Shown here: positions 8,955 to 19,190 of the stretch, one piece after another
How positions within the stretch are numbered: the first letter of the stretch is position 1
Layout: the number at the start of each line of letters is the position of its first letter
The notes under the pieces: generated by a model
Told to the model about the DNA's origin: nothing
The model's input: the letters and a program-made list of their open reading frames with translations, nothing else
The model's database searches: none
Translations under genes and position numbers: made by a program
NCBI RefSeq assembly: GCF_000739655.1
Contig: NZ_BATR01000075.1
Location: 62,001-126,000, forward strand
Length of the DNA stretch: 64,000 bases
Source of the DNA: Verrucomicrobium sp. BvORR106
Lineage (GTDB): Bacteria; Verrucomicrobiota; Verrucomicrobiia; Verrucomicrobiales; Verrucomicrobiaceae
Direction: 5' to 3'

Positions 8955-11900
8955 TTAGTTGCTCTCGACTGCGGGACCGGGCTTCCCGCCATTCAGTACG
9001 GTGTTGCAATGGGCCAGGAGGTTCTCCCATCGGCGGGTGGGGTTCTGCTGCAGGCGGGTTTGTAAATCTTGCACCTGTGTTTTGAGCAGACCTGTCTTGC
9101 CGGAGGCCGGTTTGAGGCCATTCTGTAGCTGGGCAATAGTTTCGATGCAGCAGGTGGCAGCCAGGAGGACCTCGTCTGAGCCCGGTGGCTTGGTCTTACC
9201 CGTGCTATCATTGCGAAAGATGGCGAGAGACTTCTGAACGCATCGCGAGGCGGAAGTGTAGTTGCCAGACATCAACCATGCCTCAGCTTCGAGGGTGTGT
9301 GCTGCGGCGAGGTTGTTGCGCCAGTCGATTCGAGTGGGGCGGTCCTTGCAGGCGGATTCCAGGAATTGAGCTGCTTCAACGGCGAGTGGGGGCGCCTCCT
9401 GGTACTTCCGTGCGAGCAGTTGCACCTCCCCCTGACGAAGCAGGCCTAGTGCGACCAGCCATTTTGCCTCACAGTTGTCCTCAGATCTTGTGGTCATGGC
9501 GCGACGCAGGTCTGTGGCCTGTCGGTAGAGGGCCACTGCAGATTCGAATTGCTTTTGCTCACGCTGGCAGTCACCCAGTCGCTCATAGCTGGCGCTGAGT
9601 TCTCTGGACCAGCGGGGGAGCGTCATGTCCTGGTTGTAGAGCTCCAGTCTTGAGGCCAGCGAGACATTGAAGTACTCGGCGGCAACTTGGGGCTGGCCAC
9701 GCCGCATCGCTACATCTCCCAATCGTTCCGTCATTGATGCCCACTCAGACTGGATGTCTGACTCCGTGGTTCGCTTTTGGTAGACTGGCTTCATCCAGGT
9801 TTCTGCGGCCTTGAGTTCGATTTCGGCGTCGGCATATCGATTGAGTCCCAGCAGAAAATTACCGAAGCCGTGGTGCGTAAGGGCGAGATATCGCTGACAT
9901 TCAAGGCTTCCTGTATTGGCAGTCTGAGCTTGTTTCCTGAGGGCCAGGGCTTCACGCCAGAGTTCCTCCGCTTCCTTTGTGCGTCGGGTGTCCCGCGCCG
10001 TTTGATTGCCAAGAAATTCGATGACGCTTGCCAGGGAGCGCAGGTAGTTCTCGTCTGAAGAAAGCTTGCGGCAGTGTTCTAGCTTCGTCCGAGCATCTTT
10101 CCACAACTTCTCGCCTTCAGCGGCTTTGCCGTGCTCGATGAGGATGTGGCCGAGCCGCACTTGCGCCTGGCAGAGGCTCCATGTGTTGCTGGCCTGGACC
10201 TCGGGCGAGGTGGTTCCGATTTTGGGGATGAGTTCAAGGATTCTGATGCTCTCTTTATAGTGAGCTTCTGCTGTGGCCAAATCATTGTTATCGCGTTCGA
10301 GGTCGCCGGCCAACTCGCATTGTCTGGCCCACTCCACGTGCCAGTGCCGCCAGTCTGCATCATTGACGCCTGATGGACTGGATTTGCCGACTATGGTCGC
10401 CCTGAGTTCCCCACCTTTTTTAAGGAGGTTAACAGCCTCGGAACGACTTCCTTGCTGGTCTCTGATGTTCGCTTCAGCAAGCCGATCATAGGTGCGAGCG
10501 AGATCCGCTTTCCAATGGGCAGGCACGCCTGGTGATTTGCAGAGATATTCTCGATGCCGTTTGCATTCCTCCAGCATTTCTCTGGCAGATGAAGTTCTGC
10601 CCAGTGCCAGCAGGGCATCGCCAGCCGTAAACAAGAACAGGGCGTGCTGCTCTTCTGGTGGCACGTCGGGCATCTCACCGGAGGTAGGATTTTTGAAGTA
10701 GTTTTGCGCGGGAGGGACGGCCGCCTCCAAGAGGTGAAGGCGCCCTTCTTTGCGCAGAGAGTCCCTGAAGTTGAGGAGCACTTGGTTTAAGGTTATTTCG
10801 GCATTTCGTCGTTCCGATTTGGCTTTCTTGCTGTAGTCGAATGCCGCAACTCGCTGTCTGTCAGCCTCTTCCTTCTCATCTTCAGCAGTGCGGTAGTAAC
10901 CAAATGCAATCCCGAAGGCTAACAGGGCCACGATGACAAGCGACCCAGCCACGATGGTAGCCAGCTGAAATTTTCTTCTTAGCGAATCAGAGTGCTGTCT
11001 CGATATTTCGGCTTCATGTGCTGCCTGCTGAGCTGAAGTTGTCGCGTCGTCCGAAACCTTTGCGGCAGCCTCCGCTGCCTGTGTTCGCTGCTTTTCCGCC
11101 GCAAGCAAGGCTCGGCGCTGATTGCGTTTGTCGTGAAGGGTACGAGCGACGTTTGCCCGGGATGCTTTCCAGTAGGCGCGCTCAAGCAAGGTGACCCGGA
11201 GTTTGGTTGCCTTCAGCCACTTTGTGAGATCTGGCAAAGGACCTGCGGCATTAAGCAGTCTTTCTTCCTTTTCGCTGTTCTGCCAACGTTTGGCTGCGTG
11301 GGTCAGGCTTCGGAGAACGGGAATGTCGTGCCGGAAGTGTTCAATCCATCCGCGAATGGTGCCGCAATCTGTGATTAACACTTCATGAGTGATCTCTATC
11401 GCATGGCTGTCCGTGACGATGAGTCTGTTCTCAGGCAGAGTCAGGAATGCGACGACCTTTGAGACCAGGCTCTGATCGATGTTCTCCCAGTCGAGCTCAT
11501 CAAAATCCAACCTGCGCCTCGAGTCGGTGACGCCTTCACCGGGAGAAGTCAGCCTGAGGAACAGGTTCTTTGCGATATCCAGATGTTCGGTGCCCTCGAC
11601 GCAGAGTTGTTTCAGACAATCCTCAGCGCGATTTTGCAGGGCCTTCTCCACGCCTCCGATGACGGTGTAAGCTGCATGGGTAAGGCATGCGCCCACTCGA
11701 TGAGTCCAGAGACTCTGCAGGGCGAGTTGAAGCAAGGGCATGGAACCCCGCTGGCGATAGACGTCCTTGACCATGGTTTCCACCAAGCCTGCTTCGAGGT
11801 AGGCACCCGATCGGGCTGCGGGACCCTTGATGGCCTCGCGCCAGCCCTCATCATCCAGTTCCTTGAGCTTGAGGCGGTGGTGGTCCTTCTCCAACAGGTT

Positions 11901-12992
11901 CCAGAAAGAGGGGGAGACGCGGCAGCGCTGCTCAAAGTCGGAACGGAGGGAAAGGACGATGTGCCAACGGCGGTCGCCGTTTTCGCGCAGATGAACCAGC
12001 CCGTCCAAAATGACGCGGGCACGGTTTCTCTGTTCTTCCTCTGTGCTTGCCACGATACCCCGATGCGTGAATATCTCCTCAAGTTGATCAATGATTACCA
12101 AAACCCTGTCTTCAGGTTTAGGATAGAAAGCACGAAGCTCCGCATCGAGTCCTGCGGCCAACTGCTCTGCTGTGGGGAGAGCCTGGGAGTTGCCAGGGAG
12201 TATCCGTTCCAGTGCCGCGCCGACTGTGGCGGATCTCGAAGCGTCAGGCTCTGTGATGAACAGTTGGGTCAGGACCTCACGTAGGAAGTGGTTGCCAGGT
12301 GTGGCGATGAGCCGTTTCCAGGACCCCAAGTCGGGAATCACGGTCATGGCCGCTTCGGTGGCCAGTCCGGCTCGTGCCAGCGAGGACTTGCCATTGCCGG
12401 ACGGACCCACGATGACGGCGAAGCGCCAGTCCCTGACCTTCGTGGCGAGTGCTTTGCTTTCCGCGGTCCGGCCAAAGAAGAACGAGGCGTCGTCCGGTTG
12501 AAAGGCTTCCAGGCCCCGGTAGGGATTGAGCTTTGGCTCATCGGGAGCAGAGGTGTCGGGCTTGCCCTGGATGGCCTGTTTCAGGCGGTGCAATTCCGCT
12601 TCTTTGTCCGTAAGGCCTTCCGTTAGGTCTACCCAGAGGCGAGTTTTGAGGAACCACCTGAGGTTGCTTGTGTTTGCGCCAGGCAGGAGGACGGGGATGA
12701 TGCGGAACTCATCAGTCGTCCGGGACACTTTGATGGCTTTCCCCAGGAGGGAGTTCACCTCCTCTTGCATCCAATCACCCTCGCCGTGAGGCCCGATGCA
12801 GATGAGGGCGGAGCGGCTGCGCTCCATGGCCTTGCCCAGTTTGTCGCTGAGGATATCGCCAGGTTCGAGGTTGTTCTCATCAAGCCAGTATTTCACACCG
12901 TGACGTCTCAGCCACTCTGCCAAGGCTCGGACGATTGGTTTGTCCTGGCTGTTGTGGGAGAGGAAGACGTCGTACTCAAAGTAGGGAGGCAT
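8955..12992 (-). CDS. TIR - nSTAND NTPase - transmembrane - TPR protein
   Basis: A 1345-residue protein. TIR is at about 5-125 (YDVFLSHNSQDK; W74-x-x-x-E78). An nSTAND-type NTPase follows, introduced by NPYRGLEAF (156-164), with Walker A GPSGNGKSS (196-204) and Walker B LVIIDQLEEI (about 298-307). A coiled coil precedes a transmembrane span (676-700), and the C-terminus (about 760-1310) is a long TPR array (DARTKLEHCRKL, AEELWREALALRKQA and similar repeats). ATG 12992 is preferred over the upstream in-frame ATG at 13022, because the related protein at 41913 starts exactly the same distance before FLSHNS. STAND NTPases usually oligomerise when the repeat region senses a trigger; here that would bring TIRs together. 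The trigger and the TIR product are unknown. Confidence 0.92.
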   Translation of the reverse strand: MPPYFEYDVFLSHNSQDKPIVRALAEWLRRHGVKYWLDENNLEPGDILSDKLGKAMERSRSALICIGPHGEGDWMQEEVNSLLGKAIKVSRTTDEFRIIPVLLPGANTSNLRWFLKTRLWVDLTEGLTDKEAELHRLKQAIQGKPDTSAPDEPKLNPYRGLEAFQPDDASFFFGRTAESKALATKVRDWRFAVIVGPSGNGKSSLARAGLATEAAMTVIPDLGSWKRLIATPGNHFLREVLTQLFITEPDASRSATVGAALERILPGNSQALPTAEQLAAGLDAELRAFYPKPEDRVLVIIDQLEEIFTHRGIVASTEEEQRNRARVILDGLVHLRENGDRRWHIVLSLRSDFEQRCRVSPSFWNLLEKDHHRLKLKELDDEGWREAIKGPAARSGAYLEAGLVETMVKDVYRQRGSMPLLQLALQSLWTHRVGACLTHAAYTVIGGVEKALQNRAEDCLKQLCVEGTEHLDIAKNLFLRLTSPGEGVTDSRRRLDFDELDWENIDQSLVSKVVAFLTLPENRLIVTDSHAIEITHEVLITDCGTIRGWIEHFRHDIPVLRSLTHAAKRWQNSEKEERLLNAAGPLPDLTKWLKATKLRVTLLERAYWKASRANVARTLHDKRNQRRALLAAEKQRTQAAEAAAKVSDDATTSAQQAAHEAEISRQHSDSLRRKFQLATIVAGSLVIVALLAFGIAFGYYRTAEDEKEEADRQRVAAFDYSKKAKSERRNAEITLNQVLLNFRDSLRKEGRLHLLEAAVPPAQNYFKNPTSGEMPDVPPEEQHALFLFTAGDALLALGRTSSAREMLEECKRHREYLCKSPGVPAHWKADLARTYDRLAEANIRDQQGSRSEAVNLLKKGGELRATIVGKSSPSGVNDADWRHWHVEWARQCELAGDLERDNNDLATAEAHYKESIRILELIPKIGTTSPEVQASNTWSLCQAQVRLGHILIEHGKAAEGEKLWKDARTKLEHCRKLSSDENYLRSLASVIEFLGNQTARDTRRTKEAEELWREALALRKQAQTANTGSLECQRYLALTHHGFGNFLLGLNRYADAEIELKAAETWMKPVYQKRTTESDIQSEWASMTERLGDVAMRRGQPQVAAEYFNVSLASRLELYNQDMTLPRWSRELSASYERLGDCQREQKQFESAVALYRQATDLRRAMTTRSEDNCEAKWLVALGLLRQGEVQLLARKYQEAPPLAVEAAQFLESACKDRPTRIDWRNNLAAAHTLEAEAWLMSGNYTSASRCVQKSLAIFRNDSTGKTKPPGSDEVLLAATCCIETIAQLQNGLKPASGKTGLLKTQVQDLQTRLQQNPTRRWENLLAHCNTVLNGGKPGPAVESN

Positions 12993-13222
12993 GGCAGGAC
13001 GGCGTGAGATTACTCCAACCACTATTCATTGCGCAAAGCGATCTTTGGGTACAGGGATTTTTTTGATGGCAAGAATGGTGCAGGTCGTCGTGCTTGCTTA
13101 GTTGGGCAGGGCTTGCCTGCAGCGGCTCGGTATTGATTTCTGGGTTATTATCCGGTGGCGAAAAATTCTTGGGTAGTTACTCTATTGGGTTGAAGTCTCG
13201 CCAGGCATCCTGACCTCCGCCC

Positions 13223-15874
13223 ATGAATGTGAACCCTGTGCCACAACCGTCTTCGCCACTCACTCCTGACCAGAAGGCCGCGCACCTGCTCCTGACGGAG
13301 CTGCGCACCCGCATCGCCACGCAGCCGCTGCCGTACCAGCATGGCAGGGAGGACTGTGCTCTGAAGAGCCTCTATGAGATCTTCGGGCTTACGCGGAAGG
13401 CTATCAATGACAATCCGGGTTGCCAGACCTTTGCCAAACTGGCCACCGAAGTGCTGAACACCGTCATTCGCCCCGTGACGGCCAAGTGGCACGCTGCAAG
13501 TGAGGAGGGATGGCTGAGCACGCGGGATGGGGGCGACGAGTTCCGTGGCGACTTGCTGAAGGTGCAGAAAAAGCTGCAGGATTTTTCCCTGGATCTGCAG
13601 CAGCTGGCTTACGGCACCCGTGTGCGGGATGCCCTGGTAGAGGGGCCGATGGCGCCGCGCGGCAACCCGCCGGTGGATCCCATGGCGGAAATTGAGGCAT
13701 CGTTGCCGTTTGGCATCCCGGAGCAGGATGCTGAGGTTTGGAAATGCGTGGGGTCACAGATGGCTGCCGCCAGCATGGCAACGACGGTCAATCTTGCCGA
13801 GAGTGCGGATGTGCTGGCGCGGCGGAAGAAGATGGCCTCTGCTGCCTGTAGCACAACCGCACCGGAAGATGCGATTGGGCTGGCCTTTTCCGGCGGGGGC
13901 ATTCGCTCCGCCACCTTTTGTCTGGGGGTGGCGCAGGTTTTGGCAGAGAAAAACTTGCTCAGGGATGTGGACTTTCTCTCGACCGTATCAGGTGGCGGTT
14001 ACACGGGCAGCTTTTTGACGCAGATCATTGGGGGTGGGGGCGCCTGGACCCAGGTAGCATCCCCGCATGGCCCAGATACGGCTGGCATTCGGAAACTCCG
14101 GCTGAATGCCAAATTCATCTCTGCCCGAAGTGCCTGGCAGGCGTGGGACATGGCGGTGACGACGCTGGCTGGGATGTTTGTCAACTGGATGGTGCCTCTC
14201 GCCATTCTGGTGCTCATGGCAGCGGTTGCAGTTTCAACGAACCTGCGTCAGCATTTGCCTTTGTGGCCCCTCTGGGTTGGCCTGGGGGGCTCCGTTGTGG
14301 GGGGCTGCTTGTATTTCGGTGCGCTCCGCTGGCGTCTGAAGTGGGGCGACCTGCTCGCCGCCGGGATCCTGGCGCTGTCTATGCTGGTGACCGGACTCTT
14401 TTTTACTGTCGAGGGAGGTCTTGCCTTATACGATGTTCTGTTTCCCAATGCAGGGGCTCAGTTTTGTAACCTCGACAAGCTCTGGGCCAGTTTATCGTCG
14501 TCGCCTCTGTGGAAGGCAATGGGCGTTTCAGGGGTCGTGGCGGGAGGGCTCTCAACGCTGGTCCCGACCGTTGCTCGCTACTTCCGCGTGCTGGAGGATC
14601 CAAAGAAGCGCAAGTGGGTCTTGAAAGGTGCGTTGGTGGTCGCGGCGTTGTTTGTGCCCGTGCTGGGGCTGTTTGTCTTTCTTCTTCTCGTGGGTTTGGC
14701 TGAGGTAAGGACGATAGATTTCTTTGGGGGGGAAGTCAGCGGGCTCTATCTCCTTTGGGTGACGTTTGGTGTCCTCACGTTGGTGACGTTGTTGGCGCTC
14801 AATATCAACCAGACGGGTCCTCACCGTCTCTACCGTGATGGGCTGAGTAAGACGTTCGTTGAAGTGAATGCGGCCGGGCCAGGCAATACACCCATGTCCA
14901 AGATCAATCCCGCGGACTTTGCCCCTTACCATCTGATCAACACCACGGTGAATCTGCCTGGGAGCAAGGCTGAAGCACTTCGAGAGAGGAAGAGTGACTT
15001 TTTCCTGTTCTCCAAGTACTGGTCTGGTTCTCCGGCTGTGGGATATTACAACACCGCTACCTGGCATGCCAACAGCAGCGAGATGGACTTGGCCACGGCC
15101 ATGGCTATTTCAGGGGCGGCATTCTCAGCGAACATGGGCCTGGGATCGATCCCGCCTCTCCGGGCGCTCCTGGCCTTCCTGAATGTGCGACTTGGGTTCT
15201 GGATCCGCAGACCCGATATTGGTGGGTCAGGTTGGTGGGCACAAATCGCCTCGCCAGGGTTCACTTGCTTGCTGAAGGAAATGACCGCCCTTGGGCTGGA
15301 GGAGGACAGGCGCTGGCTGAACCTCTCCGATGGCGGCCACATCGAAAACCTGGGCGTGTACGAGCTCCTGCGTCGCCGTTGCAAGTTCATCGTCTGTGTC
15401 GATGGCGAGGCCGACCCGGAGTTCACCTTCCAGGGGCTGATGACTGTGGTGCGCCATGCCCAGATCGATCTGGGAGTGCGCATTGACCCAGATTTGGATG
15501 ACGTGCGGCAGGACGCCAAGACGACTTACAGCCGGTCTCACTATCACCTGTGCAGAATTCACTATCCTGACCGTGGTCCCGGCAGACCGGCGGGCACTGG
15601 GCTCTTGTTGTACATCAAGCTTTCCGTCACGGGAAACGAAAGTGAGCTGATCCGCCGTTATCGGGGCTCGAATCCTGCCTTCCCCCACCAGTCCACTCTG
15701 GACCAGTTCTTTGATGAAGAGCAGTTCGAGGCCTACCGCCAACTGGGTGTGCATGCTGCAGAGGGGCTGTTTCAGCCGTGTTTGATGGAGGTGGCAGTCC
15801 CTCCGGCGGGTGGCTATCAACCGACATCCATGAGGGACTGGTTTACGAAACTGGCGAGGAACCTGTTGGAATGA
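13223..15874 (+). CDS. Membrane-embedded patatin-like phospholipase
   Basis: An 883-residue protein. Patatin signatures: oxyanion-hole motif SGGGIRSA (223-230), nucleophile elbow STVSGGGY with Ser256, and the dyad aspartate in LSDGGHIENLG (about 700). Between nucleophile and aspartate lie roughly six hydrophobic spans (about residues 310-530), so the catalytic halves are split around a membrane module. Patatins hydrolyse lipid acyl esters, and in several bacterial immune systems they act as membrane-destroying effectors. The N-terminal 215 residues are helical with no recognised fold. A TIR-TM-WD40 gene starts about 155 bp downstream on the same strand. Joint function is plausible but not shown. 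Its promoter presumably lies in the 230 bp shared with the divergent TIR-nSTAND gene. Confidence 0.85.
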   Translation: MNVNPVPQPSSPLTPDQKAAHLLLTELRTRIATQPLPYQHGREDCALKSLYEIFGLTRKAINDNPGCQTFAKLATEVLNTVIRPVTAKWHAASEEGWLSTRDGGDEFRGDLLKVQKKLQDFSLDLQQLAYGTRVRDALVEGPMAPRGNPPVDPMAEIEASLPFGIPEQDAEVWKCVGSQMAAASMATTVNLAESADVLARRKKMASAACSTTAPEDAIGLAFSGGGIRSATFCLGVAQVLAEKNLLRDVDFLSTVSGGGYTGSFLTQIIGGGGAWTQVASPHGPDTAGIRKLRLNAKFISARSAWQAWDMAVTTLAGMFVNWMVPLAILVLMAAVAVSTNLRQHLPLWPLWVGLGGSVVGGCLYFGALRWRLKWGDLLAAGILALSMLVTGLFFTVEGGLALYDVLFPNAGAQFCNLDKLWASLSSSPLWKAMGVSGVVAGGLSTLVPTVARYFRVLEDPKKRKWVLKGALVVAALFVPVLGLFVFLLLVGLAEVRTIDFFGGEVSGLYLLWVTFGVLTLVTLLALNINQTGPHRLYRDGLSKTFVEVNAAGPGNTPMSKINPADFAPYHLINTTVNLPGSKAEALRERKSDFFLFSKYWSGSPAVGYYNTATWHANSSEMDLATAMAISGAAFSANMGLGSIPPLRALLAFLNVRLGFWIRRPDIGGSGWWAQIASPGFTCLLKEMTALGLEEDRRWLNLSDGGHIENLGVYELLRRRCKFIVCVDGEADPEFTFQGLMTVVRHAQIDLGVRIDPDLDDVRQDAKTTYSRSHYHLCRIHYPDRGPGRPAGTGLLLYIKLSVTGNESELIRRYRGSNPAFPHQSTLDQFFDEEQFEAYRQLGVHAAEGLFQPCLMEVAVPPAGGYQPTSMRDWFTKLARNLLE

Positions 15875-16030
15875 GACTGTGGGAATGGGGTTGCTATTCG
15901 CTGGTGATGTTGATTCTGTAGCAAAGACTGACAGAGGGCATGCGAGGCGGGCCAGTGGGGCGGCATCAACGCTGCCATGTTATCAACGTTCATCACGAGA
16001 GAGAGAGAGAAATTTGCAAAGTCGTGTCCC

Positions 16031-19000
16031 ATGAACTCTGCCCCTGCCAATGAGAAGCTCCCCCATCCCGGCCTTGTTGTCTCACAGCACAGGGCATTTA
16101 TTTCCTATAGTCATGGGGCCACCCAGGAACTTGCGGCAAGCCTTCAAAAGGCTCTGCAAACCTATTCCAAGCCGTGGTACAAGCCCCGGCTGTTTCGCAT
16201 CTTTCGCGATACGACCAACCTTAGCGTAACCCCCGAACTTTGGCCTGAAATCGAGAGGGCCCTGCAGGTCACGGAGTTTTTGATCCTGCTGGCATCGCCT
16301 CAGGCTGCCGCCTCCAAGTGGGTTAAGAAAGAGCTTGAGTATTGGATCAATAGGAAACCTCCGGGAAGTTTGATGCTCGTGCTCACAAAAGGGGATCTGG
16401 TCTGGGATGATGACGCTGGCGACTTTGACTTCACCCTGAGCAACGCCATCCCCGAGACGTTGAGGGGAGTGTTCAAAACGGTCCCCCGCTGGGCGGACTT
16501 TTCCAAACTTCCAGCGGAACAGTATCACCTGTCTGACCCTCTGTTCCTGGAGAATGTGGCCTCGATCTCGGCCCAGCTTCAAGGGAAGGGAAAGGAGGAC
16601 CTCATCGGGGACCACGTACGGGAAACGCGCCGCATTCTCCGGCATGTCACTGTGGTTGTCTGTGTCCTTACCGCAGTTCTGCTGTTTGCCCTGGGGATGT
16701 GGCAGCTGGCGGCGAAGCGGGAGCATCAAGTGCGTGTGACCCTTTCCCAGTCCGACTTTGCCAATGCCCACCGGCTGCTTGCGCAGGGGGAGTCTCATCA
16801 AGCGTTGCTGCATCTTGTTCGTGCTGTCCGCCAGAATCCGGAGAACAGCAGCGCGATGCAGCGCCTGACTTCTGCATTGACTCAACGTCGCTGGCCAGTC
16901 TTGACCGTCCCACCCATGGACGCCGGGGGAATGATCGATGAGGTGGCCCTGCTCGAGCAGGGAAAAAGGGTGTTGGCGGCCTCTCCAACAGGGGGAGTTT
17001 CGGTCTTTGATACCGCGACGGGAGCGAGACGATACACTCCCATTCTGCCGAAAGAGGGGGAGTGGACCTCAGGCCGCTTCAAACAGGTTGCAGTGGATGA
17101 GCAAGCGAATCTGATCGCGACCTACGGTGAGGGGAATCGACTCGAGCTGTGGTCACTGTCTACGGGAGAGTTCGTGAGGAGCCTGCCTCTGCCTGTTCCT
17201 GCGGCCCAAGTGGAGTTCCTGGACAACAGGGAAAAGCTCGCGGTCCTGGACGTGGAAGGTGGGCTGAAAGTGTACCGTATCCGTGATGACGGCCTGGCGT
17301 GGCAGATCAATGGCCTGGGTAGGCAGGGGCACCTTCACGCGAGTCCTGACGGCAAGTATGTCATGATGGCTCCAACGGAGGGGGAAGGACTCATTCTTCG
17401 CTCGAGTGACGGTCATCGCATGGGGGAACTTCAGAGTGCTTCGCATCCTGTTGTTTCATCGACATGGTGGGCGGCGGAGAACCGGGGGGCTGCCATCTGC
17501 AAAGACGGGCGGGTCGCCTGGTGGGACTCAGCACCACCAGCACGAAGTTGGGTGTTGCCCATGGGGCAGCCCCTGGATCTGATCATGGCAGGCGCAGATT
17601 CTTCGTCCTGGTATGGAGCCTTTGGTCAGGGTTTCTCTGACGCATGGCGGGTCTATGCCTTTGAGGGGGCTGAATCTGCGGCTCCTCTCTGGACGGTCGT
17701 GCACCCCGTGAGAGAGACTGGCTACCACGTGACTGCGATGGGCTCAGGAGGATTGGATCTGGCACCTGATCATCGGTTGATGATCACTCAGCATTTCACA
17801 GATCGCTTCGCTCGGGTTTGGAAGGTTCCTGGCGGAGCCCCCGCTTGTGAACCGCTTGTGCATGACGCCGGGGTGCGTCAGGCGAAGTTCATGGGTGCGT
17901 CAGATCGTCTGGTGACCGCCACATCCTCCCCCTGGTTGCGACTCTGGCAAATCATGCCGGCTATCGCGGAAACAACTGACACGCGACTGGCAGTTGCTGA
18001 AGGTGAGCATGTCTACACAACTGCCCAGTCGGCGGATGGGGGGAAGCTGGCAGTCGTGACCAATCTGCCGGAGAAGGCCGTCGTGAGGGTGTTTGAGATC
18101 GATCCTGGGCGCAGTGTGAAGGCCGTGTTGGAGGTGTCCGTTCCGAGTGGCGTCTCTGCCATGGACCTCCGGGCTGATGGGAATGCCGTTGCGTGGGTGG
18201 ACGCCGTGGGGGGGCTTGCGGTGATGAAGGTGTATGGAGAGCAGGAAACCTGGAAAAGCGAACTCTCCGGCAAGAATTTGGAAGTGCTCAAGTTTCTTAA
18301 TCGAGAAGGAGTCGCGCAGGAAGACTCCTTGCTGGTAGCGGGAGAGGGGGCGACCCTCTGGTGCGTAGAGAGGGGGCAGACGCGTTCCATTGACCTCAAT
18401 ATGGATGCCACAGAGAAAATCCAGTGTGCGGCCGTCTCGCCCTCTGGGAGGATGGTGGCGGTCGGGAATGATGCAGGCAGGATCTGGCAGTTGAATGCCT
18501 GTCGGGGCACGCTCTTGAGTCAAATAGAAGGACATGATGGGGCAGTCCAAACACTTGGCTACTCTGCAGACGGGGGGAGGCTGTGCAGCGGGGGCAATGA
18601 CTATCTGGTCCTGCAGTGGAAGGCCGGTTCTGGCGAATCTCTGCCCGGGAAGATGCGCTCTGAAGCAGAGCCTATGGGGGCCCGATACTCGCCGGACGGG
18701 CGCTACCTCGTCACATATGGACGGTATCCGCAGGCGAGGATCTGGGATGCCGCAACGGGTCAGCCTATGACCCGCAATCTGGAGCATGACAACTGGATCG
18801 TCAGCGCTCAATTCAGCGAAGACAGCCAGCGCCTTGTGACCTGTACGATCAAAGGGGGAGTCCGGTTCTGGGAGTGTGCCTCTGGGCTTCCCGTGGCGGA
18901 GGAGATCGCTCCACAGGAAAGTCTTGATGTCGCCATGGCGGTGTCCAGCAGCGATGGGACACGTTGGTTTGCGCTGGATCGTTCGACGCGAGTGAGATGT

Positions 19001-19177
19001 GGCCAGTCAGGTGTTGTTCCTTCGGAAGCCGTGGCCAGGTCCATTCTCGACGCGGCGGAGCCGGTTGCCGGAATGATTTTCAATCCGCATGGGGGCATTG
19101 AGGCCAAGGAAGCCGCCACCTCTGCTGAGTGGATGCGATTGGAGGCCGTGTTGAAGGGGGCTATGTCAGGGAAGTGA
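16031..19177 (+). CDS. TIR - transmembrane - WD40/beta-propeller receptor
   Basis: A 1048-residue protein using ATG 16031; an in-frame ATG at 15977 would add 18 residues. The later start follows a purine run at 15999-16012 and matches the N-terminal spacing of the 4668 paralogue. TIR at about 18-130 (HRAFISYSHG, FRDTTNL, W97-x-x-x-E101). TM at about 204-226. A TPR-like hairpin ends in TQRRWPV (about 286), then some 750 residues of WD-like blades, clearest near the end (EGHDGAVQTLGYSADG, FSEDSQRLVTC, GVRFWECASG). WD40 propellers serve as sensors or autoinhibitors in many STAND and TIR receptors. The stop lies 13 bp from the convergent stop of the pentapeptide TIR gene. Confidence 0.88.
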   Translation: MNSAPANEKLPHPGLVVSQHRAFISYSHGATQELAASLQKALQTYSKPWYKPRLFRIFRDTTNLSVTPELWPEIERALQVTEFLILLASPQAAASKWVKKELEYWINRKPPGSLMLVLTKGDLVWDDDAGDFDFTLSNAIPETLRGVFKTVPRWADFSKLPAEQYHLSDPLFLENVASISAQLQGKGKEDLIGDHVRETRRILRHVTVVVCVLTAVLLFALGMWQLAAKREHQVRVTLSQSDFANAHRLLAQGESHQALLHLVRAVRQNPENSSAMQRLTSALTQRRWPVLTVPPMDAGGMIDEVALLEQGKRVLAASPTGGVSVFDTATGARRYTPILPKEGEWTSGRFKQVAVDEQANLIATYGEGNRLELWSLSTGEFVRSLPLPVPAAQVEFLDNREKLAVLDVEGGLKVYRIRDDGLAWQINGLGRQGHLHASPDGKYVMMAPTEGEGLILRSSDGHRMGELQSASHPVVSSTWWAAENRGAAICKDGRVAWWDSAPPARSWVLPMGQPLDLIMAGADSSSWYGAFGQGFSDAWRVYAFEGAESAAPLWTVVHPVRETGYHVTAMGSGGLDLAPDHRLMITQHFTDRFARVWKVPGGAPACEPLVHDAGVRQAKFMGASDRLVTATSSPWLRLWQIMPAIAETTDTRLAVAEGEHVYTTAQSADGGKLAVVTNLPEKAVVRVFEIDPGRSVKAVLEVSVPSGVSAMDLRADGNAVAWVDAVGGLAVMKVYGEQETWKSELSGKNLEVLKFLNREGVAQEDSLLVAGEGATLWCVERGQTRSIDLNMDATEKIQCAAVSPSGRMVAVGNDAGRIWQLNACRGTLLSQIEGHDGAVQTLGYSADGGRLCSGGNDYLVLQWKAGSGESLPGKMRSEAEPMGARYSPDGRYLVTYGRYPQARIWDAATGQPMTRNLEHDNWIVSAQFSEDSQRLVTCTIKGGVRFWECASGLPVAEEIAPQESLDVAMAVSSSDGTRWFALDRSTRVRCGQSGVVPSEAVARSILDAAEPVAGMIFNPHGGIEAKEAATSAEWMRLEAVLKGAMSGK

Positions 19178-19190
19178 CTGCCGTAAAACA

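Noticed and set aside
14400-14800. Patatin TM region considered as a separate gene
   Set aside because: The frame is continuous and the patatin aspartate motif follows, so it is an insertion within one protein.
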